Source: Pseudomonadota bacterium (lineage in GTDB: Bacteria; Myxococcota_A; UBA9160; UBA4427). From it: a stretch of 37,315 nt of DNA. The DNA lies in assembly GCA_027295775.1 (NCBI GenBank), contig JAPUKG010000009.1, positions 1 through 37,315 on the forward strand, in the 5' to 3' direction. The translations under genes were made by a program, and so were the position numbers. This document shows positions 24,132 through 31,744 of this stretch, in pieces. The notes under the pieces were generated by a model that saw only the letters and a program-made list of their open reading frames with translations, was not told the DNA's origin and searched no databases. Every line of letters begins with the position of its first letter. The first letter of the stretch is position 1.

Positions 24132-24689
24132 CTAGTCTTCGTCGCTGGCGGCGGGAGCCCCGCTGGCGTAGGCCTTCTCGAGGGCTTCGACGGCTGCGGC
24201 CACGCGTTCGAGGTTCTCGTTCAGGGCCTCGACGTCCTTGCGGCGCGGCAGGTCGAGCAGCTTGAACACGCGCTCGACGGCGTTCTGCATATGGTGATCC
24301 AGGTCGGGGGCGGAGAAGGCCACCCAGTCGCCGAGCTTGCCGCCCTTTTGCTCCGACGCCTTCACGATCTTGCGCACGCGGCCCTGGATCTCCTCGATCC
24401 CCTCGCTGGCGTCGTCCATGCCGCGTCGGATCGCTCCGTACAAGACGTCGCCGCCGCGCTCGATGATCTGGGAGAGCAGGCTGCGCGGCACTTCGCGGTT
24501 GGCGCGTTCGCTGTCGACGAGGATCTGGGAGAGCGCGACGCTGGTGATGTCCTCGCCGGTCTCGTTGTCGACGACGCGGACCTCGTCGCCGGCATCGATC
24601 AGCTCGGAGATGCCCTTGAGCGTGATGTAGCGACTCGCCTCGGTGTTGTAGAGCTTGCGATTCGCATAGCGCTTGATGAGGATCGGCAT
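24132..24689 (-). CDS. phaR: Polyhydroxyalkanoate synthesis regulator PhaR-like protein
   Basis: A 185-residue protein. Residues 4-60 form the PHB/PHA accumulation regulator DNA-binding domain, with IKRYANRKLYNTEASRYIT and the central DITSVALSQIL. The C-terminal half is helical: an amphipathic segment GGDVLYGAIRRGMDDASEGIEEI, then a heptad-like coiled coil EALNENLERVAAAVEALEKAYA. PhaR proteins bind both DNA and PHA granules and repress phasin genes. The gene is the last of a minus-strand set with a helical protein and two ArsA-like ATPases, 31 nt after the helical protein. No PHA synthase or phasin is recognisable in the window. Confidence 0.88.
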   Translation of the reverse strand: MPILIKRYANRKLYNTEASRYITLKGISELIDAGDEVRVVDNETGEDITSVALSQILVDSERANREVPRSLLSQIIERGGDVLYGAIRRGMDDASEGIEEIQGRVRKIVKASEQKGGKLGDWVAFSAPDLDHHMQNAVERVFKLLDLPRRKDVEALNENLERVAAAVEALEKAYASGAPAASDED

Positions 24690-24720
24690 TCCGGGCTCAC
24701 GCTAGCACTTCAGGGGGTTG

Positions 24721-25266
24721 TCAGCCCTGGACCCGGACCCGCTGCACGCGCCTCGCCGCCCGCCGTCGCCCGGCCTTCCGGCTCCGAACCGGGCGCGGAT
24801 CGCTCGCCGGAGAGGGCGGCTCGTCGCCGTCCCGGCGCAGGCCGAACTCCCATAGGATCTCGCGCAGTCCGAGGAAGGCGCGCAGCACGGCCCGGGCGTC
24901 AGTGTCGTCCCGCGACCGCTCCTCCCAGCGGGCGATCTCGGCGTCCAGGGCGTCGAGGATTGCGCCGAGGAGGCGCTCCGGTACGACCCGGCCGCCGCGG
25001 GAGGAGAGCCGGGCCGAGAGATCGTCGAGTCCATGGCCCAGAGCGGCCAGCCCGCGGTGGGCGTCAGCGGACTCGCCGCTCGCGGCCAGGCACGCCGCGT
25101 CCAGCAGGGCGCGTGCTGCCGCGAGCGCCTCTCCCAGCGCCGCCCGGGTGTGGGCCTGGGCGCGGGTGAGCGCCTCCTCGACCGAGCCGGGAGGATCGAG
25201 GCGCCCGGCGTCACTCGGGGACGGGGGCCGCCGAGCTCCCGTCCGCTGTTCGCCTTCGCTCGTCAT
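24721..25266 (-). CDS. Helical hypothetical protein between ArsA pair and PhaR
   Basis: A 181-residue protein I cannot assign. Residues 1-30 are polar and Pro-rich. The middle (about 30-145) is Ala/Leu-rich and helical (EEALTRAQAHTRAALGEALA, then LLGAILDALDAEIARWEE). The last 30 residues are strongly basic (RSRKAGRRRAARRVQRVR), suited to bind nucleic acid or an acidic surface. ATG 25266 lies 56 nt inside the upstream ArsA-like gene, in another frame, with GGAGGG 11 nt in front. That overlap implies coupled expression. Its layout is loosely phasin-like, but this is only an inference from the PhaR neighbour. Confidence 0.7.
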   Translation of the reverse strand: MTSEGEQRTGARRPPSPSDAGRLDPPGSVEEALTRAQAHTRAALGEALAAARALLDAACLAASGESADAHRGLAALGHGLDDLSARLSSRGGRVVPERLLGAILDALDAEIARWEERSRDDTDARAVLRAFLGLREILWEFGLRRDGDEPPSPASDPRPVRSRKAGRRRAARRVQRVRVQG

Positions 25267-26446
25267 CGACCAGGAACCCTCCGATGCGCATGAGCCCGTC
25301 GAGGTCGTGGACGTCGCGGGGAAACTCGGGGACCCGGCAGAAGAAGCGCCCATCCTGCAGCGCACGGAAGCGAAGCTCCGCGGTGCAGCGTGCGTCGAGG
25401 CGCACCAGCGAAGCGTACCCCTTCGCCACCTCCACCGCCGCACGCGCGGCCTCGTCGGCGCGCGCGGGTTCGAGGCCGTTCGCGACCAGTGCCTGCGCCA
25501 GCAGCGCGGTGTCCGCCGCGGCGTCGCCGTCCTCGGACAGGGCTTCGGGCAGGGCTCCCGCCTCGCCCGGGGGCCACAGGCGAATCCGGTTCACGACCAC
25601 GCCCACCAGGGGAACTCCCGACTCTTCCAGGTGATCCAGGAAGTCGACGGCGCCGCGCACTGCGCCGGCGGACGCCCCCGCCACCAGGACGAAGCCGGTC
25701 TCCGGCCCGGTCATCAGCTGGCGCACGCGCGTCGCCCGCGCGCGGAACCCCTCTGACATGCCCTCGAAGGCCAGCAGGAACTCCGACACATCCTCCAGGA
25801 AGGACACGCCGGACACCTTCTCGATCAGCTGGATCGCGCGCTGTGCGGTGCGGTGGAAGAGGCGGAACCCGAACCGCCCAGCGGCGAAGGCGGGGTGTAG
25901 CAGCACGTGCACGAGGCGGCTATCCAGGAATTCGAGCAGGCGCTGGGGTGCGTCCAGGAAGTCGAGGGCGTGCTGGGAGGGCGGGGTGTCCACCACCACC
26001 AGGTCGAAGTCGCCGCTCTCGCACAGCTCGTAGACCTTCTCCATGGCGGCGTACTCGGCGCTTCCCGCCAGGGCGTCCGAGACGTGCTGGTAGATGCGAT
26101 TGCCGAAAATCCGCTCGCGCGCGTCGGCGTTCTCGGCGAAGCGCTCCACCAGGTCGTCGAAGGTCCGCTTCATGTCGAGCATCAGCGCGAACAGCCGGCC
26201 CTCGCCGTGGATGCCGAGGGAGTCGCGTCGCTCGGCGGCGAGCTCCGACGGGCGATTGCCGAGCGCGTCGACGCCCAGGGCGTCCGCCAGCCGTCGTGCC
26301 GGGTCGATGGTCAGCACCAGGGCGCGCCGCCCGAGGCGGGCGCCCTCCAGGGCCAGGGATGCAGCGACCGTGGTCTTGCCGACCCCCCCGGTTCCGACGC
26401 ACACCACCACGCGCCGGCTGCAGATGAGCTCCGCCGGCGAGATCAA
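25211..26446 (-). CDS. ArsA/Get3-like ATPase, subunit lacking the signature lysine
   Basis: A 411-residue P-loop ATPase of the ArsA/Get3 group. The deviant Walker A reads GTGGVGKTT (18-26). Most relatives have GKGGVGKT, so the signature lysine that reaches across the dimer is replaced by Thr19. DPARRLADAL follows strand 2, and VVVDTPPSQHALDFLDAP is switch II. The metal-binding cysteines of arsenite pumps are not evident. The TTG start at 26446 overlaps the stop of the upstream ArsA-like gene (TTGA) and has GGAGG 6-7 nt in front. Tandem ArsA-like pairs exist in mycobacteria (Rv3679/Rv3680, BagA/BagB). A heteromeric ATPase with the next gene is likely by inference. Confidence 0.85.
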   Translation of the reverse strand: MISPAELICSRRVVVCVGTGGVGKTTVAASLALEGARLGRRALVLTIDPARRLADALGVDALGNRPSELAAERRDSLGIHGEGRLFALMLDMKRTFDDLVERFAENADARERIFGNRIYQHVSDALAGSAEYAAMEKVYELCESGDFDLVVVDTPPSQHALDFLDAPQRLLEFLDSRLVHVLLHPAFAAGRFGFRLFHRTAQRAIQLIEKVSGVSFLEDVSEFLLAFEGMSEGFRARATRVRQLMTGPETGFVLVAGASAGAVRGAVDFLDHLEESGVPLVGVVVNRIRLWPPGEAGALPEALSEDGDAAADTALLAQALVANGLEPARADEAARAAVEVAKGYASLVRLDARCTAELRFRALQDGRFFCRVPEFPRDVHDLDGLMRIGGFLVDDERRRTADGSSAAPVPE

Positions 26447-27432
26447 GGCGCCGCCTCCGCGGGCCGGGGCTCGCCCAGCAGGGCGTCGCCCAGGATCTGC
26501 AGCTCCGCCGCGCCGCCGATTCCGCCCGCCAGGTAGCGCAGCGGCACGACCGGGAGCCCCGTCGCGCGGGCGATCTCGCCGGTGTACTCCCGATTGAGCG
26601 CGTGGCGCGACGCGAGGTAGGCCGCGCACGCGGCCAGGGCGGAGGCGGGCGGGAGCGAGCCCAGGGCCGTCTCGGCCGGGAGCGCGGCCAGGTCCCGGTC
26701 GAGCTGCTCGAGGCCGGGCGGGAAGGGCGCCCCGATCACGGCATTGACCACGACCCGATCCACCGCGACACCCACGTCTTCGCGCAGTCGCGCGACCAGC
26801 GCGGCGGTCTCCCGGGCCGGCAGCTCCTCGGCCAGCGCCACCGGCAGCAGGAGGGTGCGCTTCCGGTCCTGGATCATCTCCGCCACCAGGCTGGCGTGGC
26901 GGCGCAGGGGCCCGGCGTGGACCGCCGAGACCACCACCCGCGGCACGTCCAGGAAGGTGACGCCATGCCCTGTGGCCGGCGCGTCCACGACGATCAGGTC
27001 GTAGAGCGGAGCCCCGTCCGCGTCGGTGAGCTGCTCCAGGTGCCAGACCTTGCCCAGGGTGATCAGCTCGCGCCATCCCGGCGAGGCCTCCATCAGCTGG
27101 CGGAAGCCCCGGCTGCGGAACACGAGATTCACCAGGCGCCGCGCCGGCACCTGGAGGGTCAGGTACTCGGCCAGCGCATCGAAGGGGTCGATGCGCATGG
27201 CCCGGAGCCCCGGGAGCAGCTCGCGTCCGGCGTAGCCGACGGGCTCGCCGTTCGGAACCAGCAGCCGCGGAAGCTGTTCGGCGCGCCCCACCTCGGCCAG
27301 CAGCACCCGCTTGCCGGCGCGGCTGGCCGCCAGGGCCAGAGCCGCTGCCACCGTGGTCTTGCCGGTGCCGCCCTTGCCCGTCACGATCACGAGCCGGCGC
27401 TCCAGGAGCGAGGGCTCCCGTTCCGCCACCAT
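26443..27432 (-). CDS. ArsA/Get3-like ATPase, subunit with intact signature lysine
   Basis: A 329-residue ATPase with complete deviant Walker A GKGGTGKTT (19-27, signature Lys20). Switch II reads IVVDAPATGHGVTFLDVP, as in Get3/ArsA. The region AVHAGPLRRHASLVAEMIQD and the C-terminal TGLPVVPLRYLAGG are typical of bacterial ArsA-like proteins without arsenite-binding cysteines. Get3 delivers tail-anchored proteins in eukaryotes; the bacterial cytosolic pairs are poorly understood. It is first in the set ArsA1-ArsA2-helical-PhaR and is divergent from the zinc-ribbon gene, with a 175-bp intergenic region holding a palindrome. The start is ATG 27432. Confidence 0.88.
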   Translation of the reverse strand: MVAEREPSLLERRLVIVTGKGGTGKTTVAAALALAASRAGKRVLLAEVGRAEQLPRLLVPNGEPVGYAGRELLPGLRAMRIDPFDALAEYLTLQVPARRLVNLVFRSRGFRQLMEASPGWRELITLGKVWHLEQLTDADGAPLYDLIVVDAPATGHGVTFLDVPRVVVSAVHAGPLRRHASLVAEMIQDRKRTLLLPVALAEELPARETAALVARLREDVGVAVDRVVVNAVIGAPFPPGLEQLDRDLAALPAETALGSLPPASALAACAAYLASRHALNREYTGEIARATGLPVVPLRYLAGGIGGAAELQILGDALLGEPRPAEAAP

Positions 27433-27514
27433 GGGATCCCTTCCAGTCCAGCGAGAGCTCGAGTCCGAGGTCGAGACAGAGCCGACGCTTGGCTCAAGCC
27501 GCGCGCGAGCGCTT

Positions 27515-27546
27515 CCGAAACAGCTGAAAGGACAAGCTGTTTTCGG
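27515..27546. promoter_or_regulatory. Near-perfect palindrome between divergent genes
   Basis: CCGAAACAGCT (27515-27525) and AGCTGTTTTCGG (27535-27546) are reverse complements apart from one extra T, around GAAAGGACA. It lies between the divergent ArsA-like and zinc-ribbon genes in an AT-richer patch. It may be an operator serving both genes. No clear -35/-10 pair is visible nearby. Confidence 0.45.
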
Positions 27547-27607
27547 CCGCCGACGCTAGCACAGGCACTCCCGTGCAGTACCGGCGCGCCCGACCGGAAG
27601 GCGCCTC

Positions 27608-28948
27608 TTGATCGTCGAATGCGAAAAGTGCTCGGTCCGTTTCCAGCTGGACGAGAGCCGCGTGCCCGCGGAGGGCATCCGGGTGCGCTGCTCCCGCTGC
27701 AAGCACTCCTTCTTCCTGCGCCGGCCCGGTGCCAGCCCCGCCGAAGAAGCGGATGCCCTGGCCCAGGAGGCGCTCGAGCCCGGGGCCGGTACGCCCGCGT
27801 CTACCGAGGACCTCGCAGCCGAGGAGAACGCCGATGACACCCGCGAGGAGAGCGCCAACGACGGCGAGGAGAGCGACTGGGAGTTCAACGACGCGGTCCC
27901 CGGATCGAACGAGCTCGACCCCGATGATGACGCGGACCCGGCGACCGACACCGTCGAGAACGACGCGGTCGCCCTCGCCTCCGAAGACGACGGCGCCGGC
28001 GACTCGAGCCTGGAGGTCACCAGCTTCGGCCGCGTCGACGACTTCTCCTCGCTGGCCGAGGCCGATGCCGAGACCGGACTCGGAGGCGCGGAGGCTTCGC
28101 CCTCCATCGGGGAGTCCGCGCAGACCGATGCGATCGACCCGCTCCTGGAGGGCGGCAGGGAAGAGCTGGGCGAGCCTGAGAACTGGGACTTCTTCGGCGA
28201 TGAGGATCCGCCCGCCCCCGAGGCGATGTCCATCGCCGCGCCCAGCGACCGACCCGCTGAGAGCGCGCTCCACTCGTCCGGTCCAGTCCTGCAGGCGGCC
28301 GCCTTGGACACCCGCGAGGAGGGCCCCGGCCTCCGGGCGCTGCGCAGCGCGGGTCGCGCCGCGGGCTGGTTCGTCGCTCTGTCGCTCCTGGCGCTGGGCC
28401 TGGTACGCGGCCTCGTTCCCGGCTTCCACCCCGTCACGCGCCCGGAGCCCGCGGTCGCATCCGCGGGCTGGGTCGCCCGCGGCGTCGAGAGTCACTGGGT
28501 CGAGACGGCGCGCTCGGGGACGCTCCTGTCGGTGACCGGAGAGCTTCGCAACCGCGACGGCGGTTCGCTGGACCGGGCGGGCCCCTGGCAGGCGGCGCTC
28601 CTGGGACCCGTGGGCCGGCCCCTCGAGCTGGATTCCGGGCGCGCCCGCCTGGGCGTTCCCCTGTCCGAGCCCGCGCTCCGCGAGCTGCCACCCGAGGCCC
28701 TGCGCGGATCCCTGGCCCGCGCCGCGGACAAGCTGGCTACCACCTCCGTGGAGCGCGGGGGCTCGCTGCGCTTCCAGGCGATCTTCGAGCGGGTGCCCGC
28801 CGAGGCCAAACGCCTGCGGGTGGAGCGGGCCGAGGCGCGGCCCTTCGAGTCCTTCGAGCCCAGCCTCGAGGCGCCCGAGCCGACAGCCGTGCCGGTCGGC
28901 GTGGTCGAGGCGATTCCGCTCCAGCCGTTTGCCGCGGAGACGCCCTAG
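27608..28948 (+). CDS. MJ0042-type zinc-ribbon membrane protein with DUF3426-like C-terminus
   Basis: A 446-residue protein. The N-terminal zinc ribbon has CEKC (5-8) and CSRC (28-31), with IVECEKCSVRFQLDE typical of the MJ0042 domain. Residues about 45-215 are an acidic, probably disordered linker. One transmembrane helix follows near 255 (AAGWFVALSLLALGLVRGL). The C-terminal domain, with LLSVTGELRNRDGG and FQAIFERVPAEAKRLRVE, matches the DUF3426 pattern of a periplasmic beta domain. Such proteins are common in Proteobacteria; their role is unknown. The start is TTG 27608 with GGAAGG 6 nt upstream. It ends 10 bp before the convergent tatA. Confidence 0.85.
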   Translation: MIVECEKCSVRFQLDESRVPAEGIRVRCSRCKHSFFLRRPGASPAEEADALAQEALEPGAGTPASTEDLAAEENADDTREESANDGEESDWEFNDAVPGSNELDPDDDADPATDTVENDAVALASEDDGAGDSSLEVTSFGRVDDFSSLAEADAETGLGGAEASPSIGESAQTDAIDPLLEGGREELGEPENWDFFGDEDPPAPEAMSIAAPSDRPAESALHSSGPVLQAAALDTREEGPGLRALRSAGRAAGWFVALSLLALGLVRGLVPGFHPVTRPEPAVASAGWVARGVESHWVETARSGTLLSVTGELRNRDGGSLDRAGPWQAALLGPVGRPLELDSGRARLGVPLSEPALRELPPEALRGSLARAADKLATTSVERGGSLRFQAIFERVPAEAKRLRVERAEARPFESFEPSLEAPEPTAVPVGVVEAIPLQPFAAETP

Positions 28949-28958
28949 CCCGACTCTC

Positions 28959-29156
28959 CTAGCTCGGAGGCTTGCCGTCCGTGACCTCCTCCTTCTCGGG
29001 GGTCACGTCGATCTCGTCCTTGCCGCTGATGCCGGCCTTGAAGTTCTTGATCGCCTTGCCGATGCCCGAACCGATCTCGGGGAGTCGTCGCGCGCCGAAC
29101 AGCAGTACGACGATGGCCAGGATGATGATGAGCTCCCAGGCGCCCAGTCCGAACAT
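28959..29156 (-). CDS. tatA: Sec-independent translocase subunit TatA
   Basis: A 65-residue protein with the full TatA pattern: a short N-terminus, hydrophobic helix WELIIILAIVVLLFG, the FGxxxLPEIG hinge, amphipathic helix GIGKAIKNFKAGI and a charged tail. It oligomerises in the inner membrane to pass folded twin-arginine substrates. No tatB or tatC is adjacent. ATG 29156 is the only sensible start; the long upstream open frame is a shadow of the phosphomutase gene. It is convergent with the zinc-ribbon gene and divergent from the phosphomutase, 81 bp away. Confidence 0.95.
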   Translation of the reverse strand: MFGLGAWELIIILAIVVLLFGARRLPEIGSGIGKAIKNFKAGISGKDEIDVTPEKEEVTDGKPPS

Positions 29157-29210
29157 ACCGAAGAGGGTGACGCCAACCGGGGTCGGGGTCAACCACCCCT
29201 GAGACGACAC

Positions 29211-29239
29211 TTTCCAGTCGGGGGCCGGCCTCGTAGAAT
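29211..29239 (+). promoter_or_regulatory. Candidate promoter of the phosphohexomutase gene
   Basis: TTTCCA (29211-29216), 17 nt, then TAGAAT (29234-29239). The -10 overlaps the ATG at 29238. If this is the promoter, transcription starts near 29246 and translation would use the in-frame GTG at 29247 on a nearly leaderless mRNA. Confidence 0.35.
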
Positions 29240-30593
29240 GCGCGCCGTGCCGATCTTCAAGGCCTACGACATTCGCGGTCTGGTCCCCGAGGAGCTCGAC
29301 GCCGACACGGCCTACGGGATCGGTCGTGCCACCGCTCACTTCCTCGGTGCTCCGGAGATCGCCGTCGGACGGGACGCCCGCGAGAGCTCGCCGGAGCTCA
29401 GCGAGGCGGTGATACAGGGCATCATCGACGAGGGCGTCGACGTCGTTGATCTGGGGCTCGTGTCGACGCCCATGCTCTACTACGCCGTCGATCGCCTGGG
29501 CAGCGGGGGCGGGATCATGGTGACCGCCTCGCACAATCCCGCCGCCTACAACGGATTCAAGCTCTGTCGCCAGCACGCGATTCCGGTGGGGGAGGCCAGC
29601 GGGCTGCGCGAGATCGAGGCGCTCGTCGACCAGCGGCGGAGTGCGGCTCCCGCGGCCGCGCCGGGACGGCGCCGGAGCGAGGACGCGTCGGTCGGATACG
29701 CCGAGCACGTGCTCGGGGTCGGCAGCCAGCGGCCCGCGCTGCACGTCGCCATCGACTGCGGCAACGGCATGGCCTCGGTGGGACTCGAGCCGCTGCTCGA
29801 GATGCTGCCCCTGCGCGTGGAGCGCCTCTACTTCGAGCCCGACGGCCGCTTTCCCAACCACCAGGCTGACCCGCTCGAGCTCGAGAACCTGGTGGATCTG
29901 CAGGCGGCAGTGCGCAGCAGCGGCGCCGACTTCGGCGTGGCCTTCGACGGTGATGGGGATCGTGCCATCTTCGTGGACGAGTCCGGGGAGCCGATCTCGT
30001 CGGATCTCGTCACCGCGGTTCTCGCCCGCCGACAGCTCGCGAGCCGGCCCGGCTCCCTGGTGCTCTACGACCTTCGTTCGAGCCGAGCGGTGGCCGAGGA
30101 GATCGAATCGGCCGGTGGACGTGCGGTGATGTGCCGAGTGGGTCACTCCTTCGTGAAGGCGCAGATGCGCGAGTGCGGTGCGATCTTCGCGGGCGAGCTG
30201 TCCGGCCACTTCTACTTCCGCTTCTCGGATACGCTCGTGGCGGACGATGGCTGCGCTGCCCTGGTCGCCATGCTCGACGTGCTGGGCACCGAGCGCCGGC
30301 CTCTCTCGGAGATCATCGCACCGCTGCGGCGCTACGCGGCGAGCGGCGAGATCAACTCGCGAGTCGCCGATGTGGACCGGGTGCTGGAGCAGATCGAGGC
30401 CGAGCACGGTCGTGCCGGGGAGGTCTCGAAGCTGGACGGGCTGCTGGTCCGCTACGACGACTGGTGGTTCAACCTCCGGCCGTCCAACACGGAGCCCGTG
30501 CTGCGACTCAACCTGGAGGCGGAGAGCCTGGATCGCATGACCCGGGAGCGGGACCGGCTTCTGCTGCGCATCCAGGAGCTGGCGGGCTCCTAG
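29238..30593 (+). CDS. Phosphomannomutase/phosphoglucomutase
   Basis: A 451-residue alpha-D-phosphohexomutase (AlgC/ManB type) that interconverts the 1- and 6-phosphates of mannose or glucose, feeding nucleotide-sugar synthesis. FKAYDIRG opens domain 1. The phosphoserine loop is TASHNPAAYNGFK (Ser98), the Mg loop FDGDGDRAIF, the sugar-binding loop GELSGHFYF, and the phosphate-binding loop RPSNTEPVLRL. The start is ATG 29238, or GTG 29247 three codons later, if the -10-like TAGAAT overlapping the ATG is real. Both keep the family N-terminus. The TAG stop shares a CTAG with the convergent DsbA-like gene. Confidence 0.93.
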   Translation: MRAVPIFKAYDIRGLVPEELDADTAYGIGRATAHFLGAPEIAVGRDARESSPELSEAVIQGIIDEGVDVVDLGLVSTPMLYYAVDRLGSGGGIMVTASHNPAAYNGFKLCRQHAIPVGEASGLREIEALVDQRRSAAPAAAPGRRRSEDASVGYAEHVLGVGSQRPALHVAIDCGNGMASVGLEPLLEMLPLRVERLYFEPDGRFPNHQADPLELENLVDLQAAVRSSGADFGVAFDGDGDRAIFVDESGEPISSDLVTAVLARRQLASRPGSLVLYDLRSSRAVAEEIESAGGRAVMCRVGHSFVKAQMRECGAIFAGELSGHFYFRFSDTLVADDGCAALVAMLDVLGTERRPLSEIIAPLRRYAASGEINSRVADVDRVLEQIEAEHGRAGEVSKLDGLLVRYDDWWFNLRPSNTEPVLRLNLEAESLDRMTRERDRLLLRIQELAGS

Positions 30594-31657
30594 CCCTCCG
30601 GCGCCAGCGACATCCCGCCGGCCAGCTCCCTCTCGATCACGCGCACGAAGTCCCCGATGGGCTTGGCGCCCGACAGCCGGATTCCGTTCACGAAGAACGC
30701 CGGCGTGCTGCGGATGCCCAGGGCGTTGGCTTCGTCGACATCGGTCTGGACCCGCGCCTTCACCTCGGGATCTGCGACGCACTCGTCGTAGGCCGCCAGG
30801 TCGAGGCCCAGACCCTCCGCATAGCCGCGCAGGGCGTCTGCGCCGAGGGCGCGTTGGTTGGCGAAGAGCTGCTCGTGGAAGTCCCAGAAGCGACCCTGCT
30901 GCTCGGCGCACGCCGCAGCTTCGGCCGCGCCCCGGGCCTGCGGGTGGATCGAGTCGAGCGGCAGGTGCCGGAAGACCAGGCGAACCCGGTCGGGATACCG
31001 CTCCAACACCTCCTGCACCGTGGGCTCGGCGCGGCTGCAGTACGGGCACTGGTAGTCGCTGAACTCGATGATCGTCACCGGCGCACCCTGGGGACCCCTG
31101 GACGGACCCGTGGCCGCGACCTCGGTGCGCGGCGGCTCGAGCACGATGCGCACGGACGCGCTGTCGCGGAGCGCGACGAGCGCCTCGGCGGCGCGCTCGC
31201 TCTCCAGGTAGCTGCGGATCTGGGGCCCCCGCTGCTCGAGGGCGTCCCCGGGTCGGAATCGGGCTCGGTGGCGCTCGAAGAACGCCCCGATGTCCTCGTC
31301 GGTCACCGGGTCGAAGGCGTCGACCTTCTGCTGGAGGAGATCCTCCCGGCTGATCCCCAAGCGGGCTGCCTCGGCTTCGGCTGCGCGCCGGGTCACGAGC
31401 TCTTCGAGGGCGCTGGACCGCAGCTCGTACTGCTCGGCATCCGACTTGGAGATGACCTCGCGCTCGAAGAGCTCGTCGCGGATCCACTCGTCGAGCTCGG
31501 CCTGGGTGACGGGGGCGTCCGCGATCCAGGCGACGACGGCCGAGTCGGCCGTCTCGTCGCCCGTTGCGGCGGCGGATTCGGGGCCGGCCGGAGCGCACGA
31601 GAGGCTGGCGGTGCACAGCCAGGCCAGCGCCGGCAGAGCGAGGAGGTTCCGGTTCAT
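30590..31657 (-). CDS. SurA-N-like/DsbA fusion lipoprotein (thioredoxin-fold)
   Basis: A 355-residue exported protein. Residues 1-21 form a signal peptide ending SLSC, a lipobox-like but imperfect site (Cys21). A Ser/Glu-rich spacer leads to a helical domain (about 42-175) that resembles the SurA/PrsA chaperone N-terminus, without a parvulin domain. Residues about 185-350 are a DsbA/DsbG-type thioredoxin fold with active site CPYC (204-207) in FSDYQCPYCSRAEP and the cis-Pro loop RSTPAFFVNG. It probably oxidises or isomerises cysteines in the envelope while binding unfolded clients. The ATG follows a G6 tract 6 nt upstream. It overlaps the phosphomutase 3' end by 4 nt, tail to tail. Confidence 0.88.
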   Translation of the reverse strand: MNRNLLALPALAWLCTASLSCAPAGPESAAATGDETADSAVVAWIADAPVTQAELDEWIRDELFEREVISKSDAEQYELRSSALEELVTRRAAEAEAARLGISREDLLQQKVDAFDPVTDEDIGAFFERHRARFRPGDALEQRGPQIRSYLESERAAEALVALRDSASVRIVLEPPRTEVAATGPSRGPQGAPVTIIEFSDYQCPYCSRAEPTVQEVLERYPDRVRLVFRHLPLDSIHPQARGAAEAAACAEQQGRFWDFHEQLFANQRALGADALRGYAEGLGLDLAAYDECVADPEVKARVQTDVDEANALGIRSTPAFFVNGIRLSGAKPIGDFVRVIERELAGGMSLAPEG

Positions 31658-31744
31658 GTGGGGCCCCCCGTGAACGAGCCGGTAGTATAGGCGTCGTCGT
31701 CGTCGCCGCTCTCGCCTGGAGCGAGGAGGTTCGCCATTCCGAAC

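Noticed and set aside
26443-27432. ArsA-like gene considered as part of an arsenic-resistance operon
   Set aside because: No arsenite-binding cysteine cluster is evident and no arsR, arsB, arsC or arsD lies nearby; the Get3-like reading fits better.
28959-31616. 885-codon minus-strand open frame containing tatA
   Set aside because: Only the last 65 codons are TatA. The rest runs antisense to the phosphomutase and out of frame with the DsbA-like gene, a common effect of high GC.
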